Below are positions 8,130 to 16,923 of a stretch of 64,000 bases of DNA, in pieces. The position numbers and the translations under genes are program-made. The stretch is from Micropruina sonneratiae (GTDB taxonomy: Bacteria > Actinomycetota > Actinomycetes > Propionibacteriales > Propionibacteriaceae): positions 557,062 through 621,061 of the forward strand of contig NZ_JAPDHX010000003.1 in the NCBI RefSeq assembly GCF_025972045.1, in the 5' to 3' direction. The notes beneath the pieces are model-generated. The model did no database searches and was not told where the DNA came from. It saw only the letters and a list, made by a program, of their open reading frames with translations. Within the stretch, counting starts at the first letter, position 1. Every line of letters begins with the position of its first letter.

Positions 8130-8993
8130 TCAGCCCTTCACCGATCCGGCGACCAGGCCCGAGGTGAGCCGGCCCTGGACGAACAGGAAGAAGACGATCA
8201 CCGGCACGGCGACCAGTGTGGAGGCGGCCATCACCTGGCCCCAGTCGGTCTCACGGGTGGCGCTGGCCTGGACGAAGGTCCGCAGCCACAACGGCAGGGT
8301 CTGGCTCTCCTGCGCCTGCAGGATCACCAGGGCGACGGTGAACTCGTTCCAGGCCTGCAGGAAGGCGTACACCCCGGACGCCACCAGGCCGGGCGCGAGC
8401 AGCGGGAACGTGATCCGGAAGAACGCCTGGGTGCGGCTCAGCCCGTCCACCATCGCGGCCTCCTCGAGGTCGACGGGGACGCCGGCGACGAAGCCGCGCA
8501 ACATCCAGATCGTGAACGGCACCACGGCGGCGATGTACAGGATGGAGACACCGATCACGCTGTTGAGCAGGTTCAGCGAACCCATCAGCTTGTACTGGGC
8601 GATGAACAGGCCCTCGGCGGGCAGCATCTGGATGAACAGCACCGCCAGCACGAACGCGGTGCGGCCCCTGAACCGGAAGCGGCTGATCGCCAGCGCGGCC
8701 AGGAAGGCGAACAGCAGGCACACCACCACCGTGGTGAGGGTGATGGCGACGCTCATCCCCAGCGCCGGCCAGAACGACCCCTCACGGAAGATCGCGGCGA
8801 AGTTGTCCAGCGAGCCGCCCAGGGGCAGGAAACGTGGGGTGGTCGAGGTGAGCACCGTGTTGGGCAGCAGCGAGCTGTTCAGCATCCAGTACACGGGGAA
8901 GACCCAGGCCAGCGCCACCAGCAGGGCGATGACCGTGTTGACCACCCGGGCCGGCCGGATGCGGCGGCGAATGGGGACGGTGGCGGCAGTCAC
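8130..8993 (-). CDS. Sugar ABC transporter permease, MalG type
   Basis: A 287-residue inner-membrane permease of the carbohydrate (CUT1) ABC family. It has about six hydrophobic helices and the EAA loop EEAAMVDGLSRTQAFFRITFPLLAPGL that docks the ATPase. The GTG start at 8993 overlaps the stop of the partner permease (GTGA), and an AAGGAGG site lies just upstream within that gene. No ATP-binding subunit is encoded here, so it probably shares a MsiK-like ATPase encoded elsewhere, as is usual in actinobacteria (general knowledge; not visible in this window). Confidence 0.9.
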   Translation of the reverse strand: MTAATVPIRRRIRPARVVNTVIALLVALAWVFPVYWMLNSSLLPNTVLTSTTPRFLPLGGSLDNFAAIFREGSFWPALGMSVAITLTTVVVCLLFAFLAALAISRFRFRGRTAFVLAVLFIQMLPAEGLFIAQYKLMGSLNLLNSVIGVSILYIAAVVPFTIWMLRGFVAGVPVDLEEAAMVDGLSRTQAFFRITFPLLAPGLVASGVYAFLQAWNEFTVALVILQAQESQTLPLWLRTFVQASATRETDWGQVMAASTLVAVPVIVFFLFVQGRLTSGLVAGSVKG

Positions 8994-9937
8994 TGGTCCT
9001 CCTTCATCAGGTGCATCACGTAGAAGAAGCTCAGCGCGATCGTCAGCAGCAGCACGAAGATCGACAGCGCCGAGGCCATCGCGAAGTCCGAGGAGCCGAC
9101 GCCGAGCCGGTAGATGTAGGTGCCGAGCAGGTCGGTGGACGCGGTCGGCGCCCCGGCGTCCTGCAGCATCTTGATCTGGGCGAAGACGCGCAGGTCCCAG
9201 ATCACCTGCAGCAGCGTCACGATCATCAGCACCGGCCGGATGAGCGGCAGGATGATCGAGAAGAAGCGCTGGGACGCCGTCGCGCCGTCGAGTGCCGCGG
9301 CCTCCATCACCTCGTCGGAGATCTGGGTCAGGCCGGCGAACACAGAGAAGGCCACGAACGGCACCGACATCCAGACCACGACGAGCGTGGCGACGAAGTA
9401 GAAGCTGAGCGGGTTCTCCAGCCAGTTGTGGTTGGTGAAGTCGAGGCCGAGCTGCGTCAAGGCCCAGTTGACGATTCCTCGTCGCCAGTCGAACACCCAG
9501 ATCCAGATGGTCATCGACGCGATCACCGGCATCGCCCAGGCCAGCAGCATCGCGACCTGCAGGATCAGCCGGGTGACCTTGCCCACGGCGTTCATCAGCA
9601 GCGCGATCAGAACGCCGAGCAGCACCGTCAGGAGGGCGTTGACCAGGCAGAACGCGATCGAACGGCCGACCACTGCCCACGTCTGCGGGTCACTGAACAG
9701 CTCGACGTAGTTGGCCAGGCCCACGAACTCCGGCGGCTTGCCGAACTGCTGGGCCAGGCCGTACCGCTGCATCGAGGTGACGAACTGCCACACCAGCGGG
9801 TAGCCCAAGGCGACCAGCAGCACCACGATCGCCGGGACCAGCAGCAGGTAGGGCCCGAATGAGAACTTCCTGCGGCCTGGCTGGCGAGTCGATGCCGGTG
9901 CGGCCTGCCTGGGCCGGTCGGGCGCGGTCACGGACAT
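8990..9937 (-). CDS. Sugar ABC transporter permease, MalF type
   Basis: A 315-residue inner-membrane permease of the CUT1 family, with a charged N-terminal tail rich in Pro/Arg and six or so membrane helices beginning LLLVPAIVVLLVALGYPLVW. The EAA loop is DEVMEAAALDGATASQRFFSIILPLIRPVL. It pairs with the MalG-type permease that overlaps its stop and with the lipoprotein binding protein upstream. The 183-bp gap between the binding-protein gene and this one holds two hairpins, as is typical where the binding protein must be made in excess. The start is ATG 9937. Confidence 0.9.
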   Translation of the reverse strand: MSVTAPDRPRQAAPASTRQPGRRKFSFGPYLLLVPAIVVLLVALGYPLVWQFVTSMQRYGLAQQFGKPPEFVGLANYVELFSDPQTWAVVGRSIAFCLVNALLTVLLGVLIALLMNAVGKVTRLILQVAMLLAWAMPVIASMTIWIWVFDWRRGIVNWALTQLGLDFTNHNWLENPLSFYFVATLVVVWMSVPFVAFSVFAGLTQISDEVMEAAALDGATASQRFFSIILPLIRPVLMIVTLLQVIWDLRVFAQIKMLQDAGAPTASTDLLGTYIYRLGVGSSDFAMASALSIFVLLLTIALSFFYVMHLMKEDQ

Positions 9938-10000
9938 GACGGCAGCCTCTCATTCCTGCATGGTCGGGGTGCGAAGGGGGTACCTGCGCTCGCTCGGGAC

Positions 10001-10093
10001 CGTTGCGCTGCGTGCGCAACGACCTCGGGCCATCGCAGAGACCGGTGGGACGCGCCGGGCGAGCCCCCCGGGATCGTGCAGCCACGATCCCGG
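10001..10093 (-). terminator. Two intercistronic hairpins after the binding-protein gene
   Basis: A perfect 11-bp stem with a 4-nt loop (CCGGGATCGTG / CACGATCCCGG) is at 10068-10093, about 27 nt past the binding-protein stop on the minus strand. A second stem of 8 bp (CGTTGCGC / GCGCAACG, 5-nt loop) is at 10001-10021. There is no U-run. They probably stop 3' decay or attenuate read-through, giving more binding protein than permease. Confidence 0.65.
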
Positions 10094-10120
10094 CAGGCTC
10101 GACCGGCTGCCGTCAGGCGA

Positions 10121-11488
10121 TCACTTGCCGTTCAGCAACGGGGTGAAGATCGCGTCGTACTCGGTGGCCAGGGCGGTCACGTCGCCACCCTCGGCGACCT
10201 TGGAGAAGAACTCCTCGAGCTTGCCGGACGCCTCGACCGAGGCCCAGCCCGGGGCCGCCGGGGTCAGCTTCGAGTTGGACGCCGACTCGATCAGCGCCTT
10301 GGCGAACTCGTCGTCACCGAGGCTCGAGACGTAGTCGGAGTTGGCCGGGCCGAGGCCGTTCTCGCCCAGCATCTTCTGGTAGTCGGCGGAGAAGATGATC
10401 TTGAGCAGCTCGCGCGAGCCCTCCTGGTTCTTCGACTTCGCCGAGATGCCGATGTTCGAGCCGCCGGCGAAGACCGGGGCGGGCGTGCCGTCGTTGCCCG
10501 GCAGCACGAAGGTGCCGAACGTGTCGGAGTTCCACTCGCGGGTCTCCTTGCCGTCGACCTTCTTCAGGTCGCCGATCGACCAGTGCGCCCAGCCCGGCGC
10601 CATGATGGTGGCGGCGGCCAGCGAGGTCTTGCCGGTCACCTTGTCGGGATCGTCGGCGTCGTCCTTGATCACGTCGGAGTCGTTGATGTACAGCCACGGG
10701 GACTGGTCCTTGGCCGTCCTCGGTGCCTTGGACGCGTCGGTGTAGATGCCCTGCAGCTGGGTCAGGCCCTTGATGGTGTTGGGGTCGGACAGCGTGGAGG
10801 TCCACTGGCCGTTGTCGTACTTGGCCAGGTCACCGCCGTTGGCGAAGATCCACGAGATGCCGTTGCGCCAGTCCTGGCCGCCCAGGAAGAAGCCGGAGAA
10901 GTCCTTGACCTTCTTGGGGTTCTTGGTGGTGATCTCCTTCACCGCACTGTTGAAGGCGTCCAGCGTGGTGGGCACCTCGACGCCGGCGGCCTTCCAGATG
11001 TCCTTGCGGTAGAACATGTAGCGCGAGCCGAAGTAGTAGGGCAGCGTGTAGTTCTTGCCGTCCACCTTGCCGACCTCGACGAAGGACTGCAGCAGCTTGT
11101 CGCCGCCCAGTTCGCCGTACAGGTCGGAGATGTCGGAGAAGGCGCCGACGTTGGTGAAGGTGGGCGACTGGGTGTTGCCGACCTCGACCACGTCGGGGGT
11201 GTTGTTCTCGTCCGGCAGCGAGGTGGTCAGCTTGGTGACCAGGTCACCCCAGGCCTGCTCCTCGATGGTGAGGGTGCCGCCCGTGTTGGCCTTGTAGGTC
11301 TTCTTCAGGTAGTCCCGCAGCGCGTCGGGAGTGTCGCCACCGGCCAGCCACAGGGTGATGTCCTGGGCGGCGGCCGAGGCCGAGGCGGAGCCCGTGGCGG
11401 ACGGGCTGGACGCCTGACCGGAGGAGCAGGCTCCCAGGGCCAGGGCTGAAGCGGTCACGAGTGCGAGCGCCGACAGCGTCTTCTTCAT
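10121..11488 (-). CDS. Sugar-binding lipoprotein of an ABC importer
   Basis: A 455-residue extracellular solute-binding protein of family 1. The signal peptide MKKTLSALALVTASALALGAC ends in a lipobox with the lipidated cysteine at residue 21, followed by a Ser-rich linker. The mature part has the usual features: DITLWLAGGDTPD, YYFGSRYMFYRKDIWKAAGVEVPTT and FAGGSNIGISAKSKNQEGSRELLK. It delivers sugar to the two permeases downstream. With NagZ-like and ROK kinase genes in the same operon, chito-oligosaccharide or muropeptide sugar is likely, but this is inferred from context. The start ATG 11488 has AAAGGAA upstream. Confidence 0.9.
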   Translation of the reverse strand: MKKTLSALALVTASALALGACSSGQASSPSATGSASASAAAQDITLWLAGGDTPDALRDYLKKTYKANTGGTLTIEEQAWGDLVTKLTTSLPDENNTPDVVEVGNTQSPTFTNVGAFSDISDLYGELGGDKLLQSFVEVGKVDGKNYTLPYYFGSRYMFYRKDIWKAAGVEVPTTLDAFNSAVKEITTKNPKKVKDFSGFFLGGQDWRNGISWIFANGGDLAKYDNGQWTSTLSDPNTIKGLTQLQGIYTDASKAPRTAKDQSPWLYINDSDVIKDDADDPDKVTGKTSLAAATIMAPGWAHWSIGDLKKVDGKETREWNSDTFGTFVLPGNDGTPAPVFAGGSNIGISAKSKNQEGSRELLKIIFSADYQKMLGENGLGPANSDYVSSLGDDEFAKALIESASNSKLTPAAPGWASVEASGKLEEFFSKVAEGGDVTALATEYDAIFTPLLNGK

Positions 11489-11536
11489 TGCGTTCCTTTC
11501 GGATGGTGCGGGCGATGGGCGGTGGTTGCGGCGGGG

Positions 11537-12649
11537 TCAGGCGACCCCGAGTTCGTTGAGCAGGACGAGGGCGGCCGCGCCCAGCAGCACGGCGTCCTCG
11601 CCCAGGGCGGAGGGGGTGAGTTCCAGCCGGGGCCGGAACTCCGATCGGGTGCGCGCCACGATGCAGTCGCGGGCGGCGTCGAGCAGGGCGGCGGTCGTGA
11701 TCTCGGGCGGGCCGCCGACGACGATGTGCTGCAGGCCGAGCATGCCGACGACGGGCGCGAGGGCGAGCCCCAGCCGATGTCCGGCGGCCGCCAGGGCGGC
11801 ATCGACGGCTGCCGAGTCCGGAGCGGCCTGCAGGCGGGCCCGCAACGCCGGCACCGACGCCCAGGTCTCCAGGCAGCCGGTCTTGCCGCAGCCGCACAGG
11901 GCGCCGTCGGACCCGATCGCCACGTGGCCGATCTCGCCGGCGTCACTGGCCGCGCCGTGCACCAGGACGCCACCGACCAGCAGCCCGGCGCCGACACCGC
12001 GCGACAGGTGCACCCGCACCAGGTCGTCCGGGGCGCCGGCGAAGCGGCGTTCGGCCAGCACCGCCACGTTGGCGTCGTTCTCCACCCGGACCGGCAGGTC
12101 CAGGTCGCCGTGCAGCAGTTCGCGTAGCGGCAGGTTGGCCCACTGCAGGTTGGGTGCCGACAGCACCGTGCCGTGCCGGTCGACGGTGCCGGGCGTTCCC
12201 ACCCCCAGGCCGAGGATCGGGTGCGTGGCGGCGGCGGCCAGTTCGGCCGCGAGGCCTCGAGCGGCGGTCAGTGCGGCCTCGCCGGTGGCGCCGTCCAGCG
12301 GCGTGACGCGGGTCAGGATCGGCGTGCCGTGCAGATCGAGGACGGCGCCGCGCAGCCGGTCGCGCGCCGACAGGTCCATCGCCAGGATGTCGCGGCCGGA
12401 CGGGTTCAAATCCAGCAGCGTGGAGGGCTTGCCGGGGCGTCCGACCTCACTGGTGCCGCTCTCGACCACCAGTCCGTCGTCGAGCAGTTCGCCGACCAGG
12501 TCGGAGATGGTCACCTTCGTCAGGCCGGTCGCGCGAGCGAGATCGGCACGCGAGGCGAGGGGGGAGTCGTTGAGCTCCTGCAGCACGAGCGCGAGGTTGC
12601 TGCGCCGGGCGTCCTCCGGGCGTAGCTTGCGTCGCTGCGTCGTCTGCAT
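11537..12649 (-). CDS. ROK-family transcriptional repressor
   Basis: A 370-residue ROK regulator (NagC/XylR type). Residues about 10-75 form a winged helix-turn-helix (SNLALVLQELNDSPLASRADLARATGLTKVTISDLVGELLDDG). Residues about 85-370 are the ROK sugar-sensing domain with LGVGTPGTVDR, VRVENDANVAVLAE and the zinc motif CGCGKTGCLE. It is the first gene of the minus-strand sugar operon, with a 48-bp gap to the binding-protein gene. The palindrome GTTAGTAA-N3-TTACTAAC lies 5 bp before its ATG, so it probably represses itself and the whole operon until amino sugar binds. Confidence 0.9.
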   Translation of the reverse strand: MQTTQRRKLRPEDARRSNLALVLQELNDSPLASRADLARATGLTKVTISDLVGELLDDGLVVESGTSEVGRPGKPSTLLDLNPSGRDILAMDLSARDRLRGAVLDLHGTPILTRVTPLDGATGEAALTAARGLAAELAAAATHPILGLGVGTPGTVDRHGTVLSAPNLQWANLPLRELLHGDLDLPVRVENDANVAVLAERRFAGAPDDLVRVHLSRGVGAGLLVGGVLVHGAASDAGEIGHVAIGSDGALCGCGKTGCLETWASVPALRARLQAAPDSAAVDAALAAAGHRLGLALAPVVGMLGLQHIVVGGPPEITTAALLDAARDCIVARTRSEFRPRLELTPSALGEDAVLLGAAALVLLNELGVA

Positions 12650-12653
12650 GGTA

Positions 12654-12672
12654 GTTAGTAAACCTTACTAAC
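12654..12672 (-). promoter_or_regulatory. Probable operator of the ROK repressor
   Basis: A perfect inverted repeat of 8-bp arms (GTTAGTAA and TTACTAAC) with a 3-bp spacer, AT-rich in GC-rich surroundings, 5 bp upstream of the repressor ATG. On the minus strand it overlaps a possible promoter (TTGTTC at 12683-12688 and TAAGGT at 12662-12667). Similar TTAGTnnnnnACTAA palindromes are known for ROK regulators. Confidence 0.75.
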
Positions 12673-12795
12673 AATCAGTCGGGAACAACCTTCCCGTCCT
12701 GTTACCAACTCGTTATGGACTGGCTGTGCGTTGCCGTGGGGGCGTCGCCGCCGGCCCTGGAGGCGTTCCGGCCGGGCGCCTGACAGGATGAACAC

Positions 12796-13896
12796 ATGCC
12801 AGAACTCCCGCCGCGCGCCATCGCCTGGGCCGAGACGATGGCCGGACACAGCGGTGCCGGGGTGGTCCGCGCCCACGCGAGCCCCGGCGTCCGGCTCGAA
12901 GTGCCACGGGCCGTGCTGCGCGAGCAGCGGGAAGCTCGCGAGGAGCAGTTCCTGGTCGCCGGTGCCACCCGGGCCGTCGGAGCGGGGGAGCGGGCGCGCG
13001 AGGAGGCTCCGGACGCGGAGCGCACCTGCTTCGAACGGGACCGCGACCGCATCGTCCACTCGACGGCGTTCCGCCGGTTGGCCGGCAAGACGCAGGTCGT
13101 CGTGCACCCCACCGATCACCAGCGCACCCGGCTCACCCACGCGCTCGAGGTCGCGCAGGTCGCCACCTCGATCGCCCGCGGCGTCGGGGTGAACGTCACC
13201 CTGGCCGAGGCGATCGCACTGGGTCACGACTGTGGCCACGGCCCCGGGGGGCACGCCAGCGAGGACGCCTTCGACGCCTTCCTGCCCGAGGGGTACGACC
13301 ACGGTCCGTGGGGCGCCGATGTGGTGCTGACCCCGCTCAACCTGTGCGTCCAGACCCTCGACGGCATTCGCAACCACTCCTGGTCGCGGCCCACGCCGGC
13401 CACGGTCGAGGGCGAGATCGTCAGTTGGGCCGACCGCATCGCCTACTGCGCGCACGACCTCGAGGACGCCATCGTCGCCGGCATCGTCACCGTCGCCGAG
13501 GTCCCAGACGCCGTCGTCGAGGTGGTCGGCGCCACCCGCCGTGAGCAGTTGAGTCGCTTCATCCGCGAGGTGATCGCCACCACCGTGGCCACCGGGTCGG
13601 TCGGTATGCGCACCGAGGTCGCCGACGCGCTCGCGACCCTGCGGGCGTTCAACTACGAACGCATCTACACCCGCCCCGAATCGCTGGTCCAGTCGGACGC
13701 CGTGATCGCCGTGCTGCGGGCCCTGGTGGAGTTCTATCTGGAACATCCGGTGGTCCTGCCGGAACCGCCCGAGGACCCCGAGCGGCTCAACCACGCCGCC
13801 GTCGCCTACGTGGGCGGGATGACCGACCGGTTCGCCTTCGACACCGCGGTGGCGCTGCTCGGTTGGGATCCGGACCGGCTGCCCCGTCCGCAGTAG
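12796..13896 (+). CDS. dgt: dGTPase-like HD-domain triphosphohydrolase
   Basis: A 366-residue HD-superfamily enzyme of the deoxyguanosinetriphosphate triphosphohydrolase-like family, which removes triphosphate from dNTPs. The metal ligands are visible: H in RLTHALEVAQVA, HD in GHDCGHGPGGH, and D in YCAHDLEDAI. The region RDRDRIVHSTAFRRLAGKTQV (about residues 78-98) is the usual family opening. The N-terminal 60 residues, with an Arg/Glu-rich helix, are longer than in many homologues. The start is ATG 12796, with CAGGAT at 12784-12789 as a possible -10, so probably leaderless. In many actinobacteria dgt lies just before dnaG; here one gene separates them. Confidence 0.9.
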   Translation: MPELPPRAIAWAETMAGHSGAGVVRAHASPGVRLEVPRAVLREQREAREEQFLVAGATRAVGAGERAREEAPDAERTCFERDRDRIVHSTAFRRLAGKTQVVVHPTDHQRTRLTHALEVAQVATSIARGVGVNVTLAEAIALGHDCGHGPGGHASEDAFDAFLPEGYDHGPWGADVVLTPLNLCVQTLDGIRNHSWSRPTPATVEGEIVSWADRIAYCAHDLEDAIVAGIVTVAEVPDAVVEVVGATRREQLSRFIREVIATTVATGSVGMRTEVADALATLRAFNYERIYTRPESLVQSDAVIAVLRALVEFYLEHPVVLPEPPEDPERLNHAAVAYVGGMTDRFAFDTAVALLGWDPDRLPRPQ

Positions 13897-13966
13897 CCGC
13901 CCGCGACCTCGGCCGGGCCGCCGAACAGAGGCGGCCGCTGGCGCTGGAACTGAGAGGGGGGGCGTC

Positions 13967-14581
13967 GTGCCCGTCAAAGAGGATCTGCTGCGGAGCCTGC
14001 CGGGCTACGCCGCCCGCAAGGGCCGCTTCGACGTCGTGAACCTGCCGGCCAGGCGGTACCTGATGATCGACGGGCACGGTGACCCGAACACGTCCCCGGC
14101 CTATGCCGATGCGCTGGCCACCTTGTATCCGGTGGCCTATCGGCTCAAGTTCCTCAGCCGGGCAGCCGGGCAAGACTACCGGGTGATGCCGCTCGAGGCG
14201 TTGTGGTGGGCCGACGACCTGGCTGCTTTCACCGCAGCCAGGGACAAGTCGGCCTGGAAGTGGACGGTGCTGAACCTGGTCCCGGACTGGATCGTCGGTG
14301 AGCAGGTCGAGCAGGCCCTCGCCGGTGTCCGGGACGCCGGGAAGGCGCCGGTGCCGGAGCGGCTGCGGGTCGAGTCGTTCACCGAGGGGATGGCGGTGCA
14401 GACCCTGCACGTCGGCAGCTACGACGACGAGGGGCCGGTGCTGGAGCGGCTGCATCACGAGGTGATCCCGGCCCACGGGTTGCGGCTGACTGGCCGCCAC
14501 CACGAGATCTACCTCAACGACGCCCGGCGGACCGCGCCGCAGCGGCTGCGGACCATCCTGCGACAGCCGGTCGTCGGCTGA
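13967..14581 (+). CDS. GyrI-like small-molecule-binding domain protein
   Basis: A 204-residue protein of the GyrI-like (AraC effector-binding/SOUL-related) family, without a DNA-binding domain. Recognisable parts are FDVVNLPARRYLMIDGHGDPNTSPAYADALATLYPVAY, then GQDYRVMPLEALWW and the C-terminal GRHHEIYLNDARRTAPQRLRTILRQPV. Standalone members bind cationic or hydrophobic small molecules, and some hydrolyse electrophilic drugs; the role here is unknown. The start is GTG 13967 with a GAGAGGGGGGG-like site. It lies between dgt and dnaG on the same strand. Confidence 0.8.
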   Translation: MPVKEDLLRSLPGYAARKGRFDVVNLPARRYLMIDGHGDPNTSPAYADALATLYPVAYRLKFLSRAAGQDYRVMPLEALWWADDLAAFTAARDKSAWKWTVLNLVPDWIVGEQVEQALAGVRDAGKAPVPERLRVESFTEGMAVQTLHVGSYDDEGPVLERLHHEVIPAHGLRLTGRHHEIYLNDARRTAPQRLRTILRQPVVG

Positions 14582-14610
14582 TCGGCGTCCGACGCACCGG
14601 TGCGGCTGCG

Positions 14611-14623
14611 TACACTGACCGGC
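14611..14623 (+). promoter_or_regulatory. -10 element and leaderless start of dnaG
   Basis: TACACT at 14611-14616 is followed by seven bases and GTG at 14624. There is no ribosome-binding site before this GTG. The spacing favours 14624 over an upstream in-frame start at 14600. Confidence 0.55.
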
Positions 14624-16501
14624 GTGCCTGGGTTGATCAACGAGGAGGATCTGGCGACCGTCCGAGAGCGCAGCCGGATCGAGGACGTGGTCGGCTCCTA
14701 CGTGACGTTGCGCCCCGGCGGCGGGGGCGCGCTGGTCGGCCTGTGCCCCTTCCACGACGAGAAGACACCGTCGTTCCGGGTGACTCCCGCACGCGGCTTC
14801 TACTACTGCTTCGGCTGCAACGCCGGCGGTGACGTGATCGGCTTCGTCCAGCAGATCAACAACTGCAGCTTCGTCGAGGCGGTCGAGTTCCTGGCCGACA
14901 GGGTCGGCGTCCAGCTGCGGTACACCGAGGGTGGTGGGCCGCGGGTCGAGCCGGGGTTGCGCTCGCGCATCCTGGAGGCGAATCGGCTGGCGGCCGACTT
15001 CTTCGCCGGGCAGCTGACCAAACCGGACGCCGTCGCGGGCCGGCAGTTCCTCACCGAGCGGGGCTTCGACCGTGACGCGGCCGAGCATTTCGGCGTCGGC
15101 TTCGCGCCCACCGGCGGTCGCGAGCTCGCCAAGCACCTGCGCGCGCACAAGTTCAGCGACGACGAGTTGATCAAGGCCAGCCTGATCCGCGAGGGCGGCT
15201 GGGACTACTTCCAGGGCCGGCTGTTGTGGCCGATCAGGGATGCCGGACGCTCGGTGCTCGGCTTCGGCGCCCGGCGGATCTTCGACGACGACCGGATGCC
15301 GGCCAAGTACATCAACACCCGCGAGACGCCGGTGTACAAGAAGTCGCACGTGCTCTACGGGCTCGACCTGGCCCGCCAGCACATCGCCAAGAAGAACCAG
15401 GTGGTGGTGGTCGAGGGCTACACCGACGTGATGGCGGCGCATCTTGCCGGCGTCGACACCGCGGTGGCCTCGTGCGGTACGGCCTTCGGCGACGATCACG
15501 CCAGGCTGTTGTCGCGGCTGATCGGGTCGACCGATGCCCTCAAGGGCGAGGTGATCTTCACCTTCGACGGCGACGCGGCCGGGCAGGCCGCCGCGCTGAA
15601 GGTGTTCTCGGGCGACCAGCACTTCATCTCGCAGACGTATGTCGCGATCGAGCCGAGCGGGCTCGACCCATGTGACCTGCGTATTCAGCACGGCGACGCG
15701 GCGGTACGCGAACTGATCGGACGCCGCGAGCCGCTGTACCGCTACGTGATGGCCAACACGATCGGCGGCTTCGATCTGGACCGGGTGGACGGCCGGTTGG
15801 GTGCGTTGCGGGCGGCGGCGCCGCTGGTCGGCAGCGTCCGCGACCATTCGCTGGTCAATGGCTACATCCACGAGCTGGCGAAGATGCTGGGTACCGACGT
15901 CGACGAGGTGCGCCGCGAGGTCTCCAGGGCCGGACGTCGCACGCTCCCCGCCGCACAGGCGCGTCACCGGGAGCCCCCCGCCTACGACGAGCCGCCGCCC
16001 GAGGACGACGAACCGCAGCTGCTCGGACTGCCGATGCCGAATCCCCGCGACCGCACCCTGGAAGTCGAACGCGGCACGCTGAGGCTGATGGTGCGGGCCC
16101 CCGAAGTGTTCACCGACGCCTGGAACGGGGTCGCAGTCGAGGACTTCACCCATCCCACCTATGCGGCCGTCTTCGGTGCGATCCTCGCCGCCGGAGCGGC
16201 ACAGGCCGACTGGCCGCAGCCGGTGCTGGCCCGGTTGGACGACGCCTCGGCGTCCTCTGTGGTGGCGGCGCTGGCGACCGAGCCACTGCTGCGTCCGGCC
16301 AGTCCGGCCTACGCCGCCGAGTACGTCGCCAAGCTGAGGCTGCTCGCGGTCTCCCGGTCGATCGCCAACCTGAAGTCGAAGCTGCAGCGCACCAACCCGG
16401 TCGACGACCAGGTGCGCTACAACCGCATGTTCGCCGGCCTGCTCGAACTGGAACAGCAGCGCCGCGAACTCAACGACATCGCGGCCGGCCCCGCACTCTG
16501 A
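14624..16501 (+). CDS. dnaG: DNA primase DnaG
   Basis: A 625-residue primase that makes the RNA primers for replication. Domains in order: a zinc-binding domain (CPFHDEKTPSF and CFGCNAGGD at about residues 43-70), the RNA-polymerase core with the Toprim fold (VVVVEGYTDVMAAHLAG near residue 263, then GTAFGDDH and FTFDGDAAGQAA), and a C-terminal helicase-binding domain from about residue 490. The linker around residues 440-475 is rich in Pro/Glu/Asp. All catalytic acidic residues are present (E in EGYTD, D in FDGDAAG). The start is the GTG at 14624 (VPGLINEEDL), the usual actinobacterial N-terminus. Confidence 0.95.
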   Translation: MPGLINEEDLATVRERSRIEDVVGSYVTLRPGGGGALVGLCPFHDEKTPSFRVTPARGFYYCFGCNAGGDVIGFVQQINNCSFVEAVEFLADRVGVQLRYTEGGGPRVEPGLRSRILEANRLAADFFAGQLTKPDAVAGRQFLTERGFDRDAAEHFGVGFAPTGGRELAKHLRAHKFSDDELIKASLIREGGWDYFQGRLLWPIRDAGRSVLGFGARRIFDDDRMPAKYINTRETPVYKKSHVLYGLDLARQHIAKKNQVVVVEGYTDVMAAHLAGVDTAVASCGTAFGDDHARLLSRLIGSTDALKGEVIFTFDGDAAGQAAALKVFSGDQHFISQTYVAIEPSGLDPCDLRIQHGDAAVRELIGRREPLYRYVMANTIGGFDLDRVDGRLGALRAAAPLVGSVRDHSLVNGYIHELAKMLGTDVDEVRREVSRAGRRTLPAAQARHREPPAYDEPPPEDDEPQLLGLPMPNPRDRTLEVERGTLRLMVRAPEVFTDAWNGVAVEDFTHPTYAAVFGAILAAGAAQADWPQPVLARLDDASASSVVAALATEPLLRPASPAYAAEYVAKLRLLAVSRSIANLKSKLQRTNPVDDQVRYNRMFAGLLELEQQRRELNDIAAGPAL

Positions 16502-16588
16502 GCGCCTGCCGGGCCAGCATGGCGAGACCGCGTCCGCTGGGTGTGCCTGTATCCCCCCAGCACTTCGGGGGAGGGTTGCAAACGCCGC

Positions 16589-16614
16589 CATCCCGGGCCC
16601 GCCCCGGGATCTCG
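16589..16614. repeat. REP-like palindrome copy
   Basis: CATCCCGGGCCC followed by GCCCCGGGATCTCG. It has the same CATCCCGG...CCGGGATCTC frame as the elements at 2223, 5630 and 38465. Confidence 0.55.
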
Positions 16615-16694
16615 TCAGTCATGCCTGCGTCCTCCGCGCAGTCTTTGGCCGCCGTCCCGGCCTGCTGGTCAATCCGCTCGGCCGCCCGTACCGG

Positions 16695-16923
16695 GGGTTT
16701 GGCGTTCTCTCCAACGCCTACTGCTTTCGGGAACGGTGACTGTTCTCGTGTCGTGACGTGAAAGTAGTCGCCGAAGCTGCGAGTAGTCGGCGTTGATGAG
16801 AACCCTCGGCCCCGGGGTTCGGCGTTCTCTCCAACGCCTACTGCTTTCGGGAACGGTCACTGTTCTCGTGTCGTGACGTGAAAGTAGTCGCCGAGGCTGC
16901 GAGTAGTCGGCGTTGGTGAGAAC
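16695..16923. repeat. 120-bp tandem direct duplication
   Basis: Segments starting near 16695 and 16815 are about 109 bp long, offset by exactly 120 bp, with about four differences. Each contains a small hairpin (GGCGTT / AACGCC), a CTACTGCTTTC arm that nearly complements GAAAGTAG further on, and two copies of AGTAGTCG-CG. Each ends in GTTGATGAGAAC or GTTGGTGAGAAC. Because 120 is divisible by 3, a minus-strand frame stays open with two 40-residue repeats, but most differences change the amino acid, so I do not call a gene. Confidence 0.85.

Noticed and set aside
13787..16591. 934-codon minus-strand frame across dnaG
   Set aside because: It mirrors dnaG and its neighbours; composition is typical of an antisense frame.
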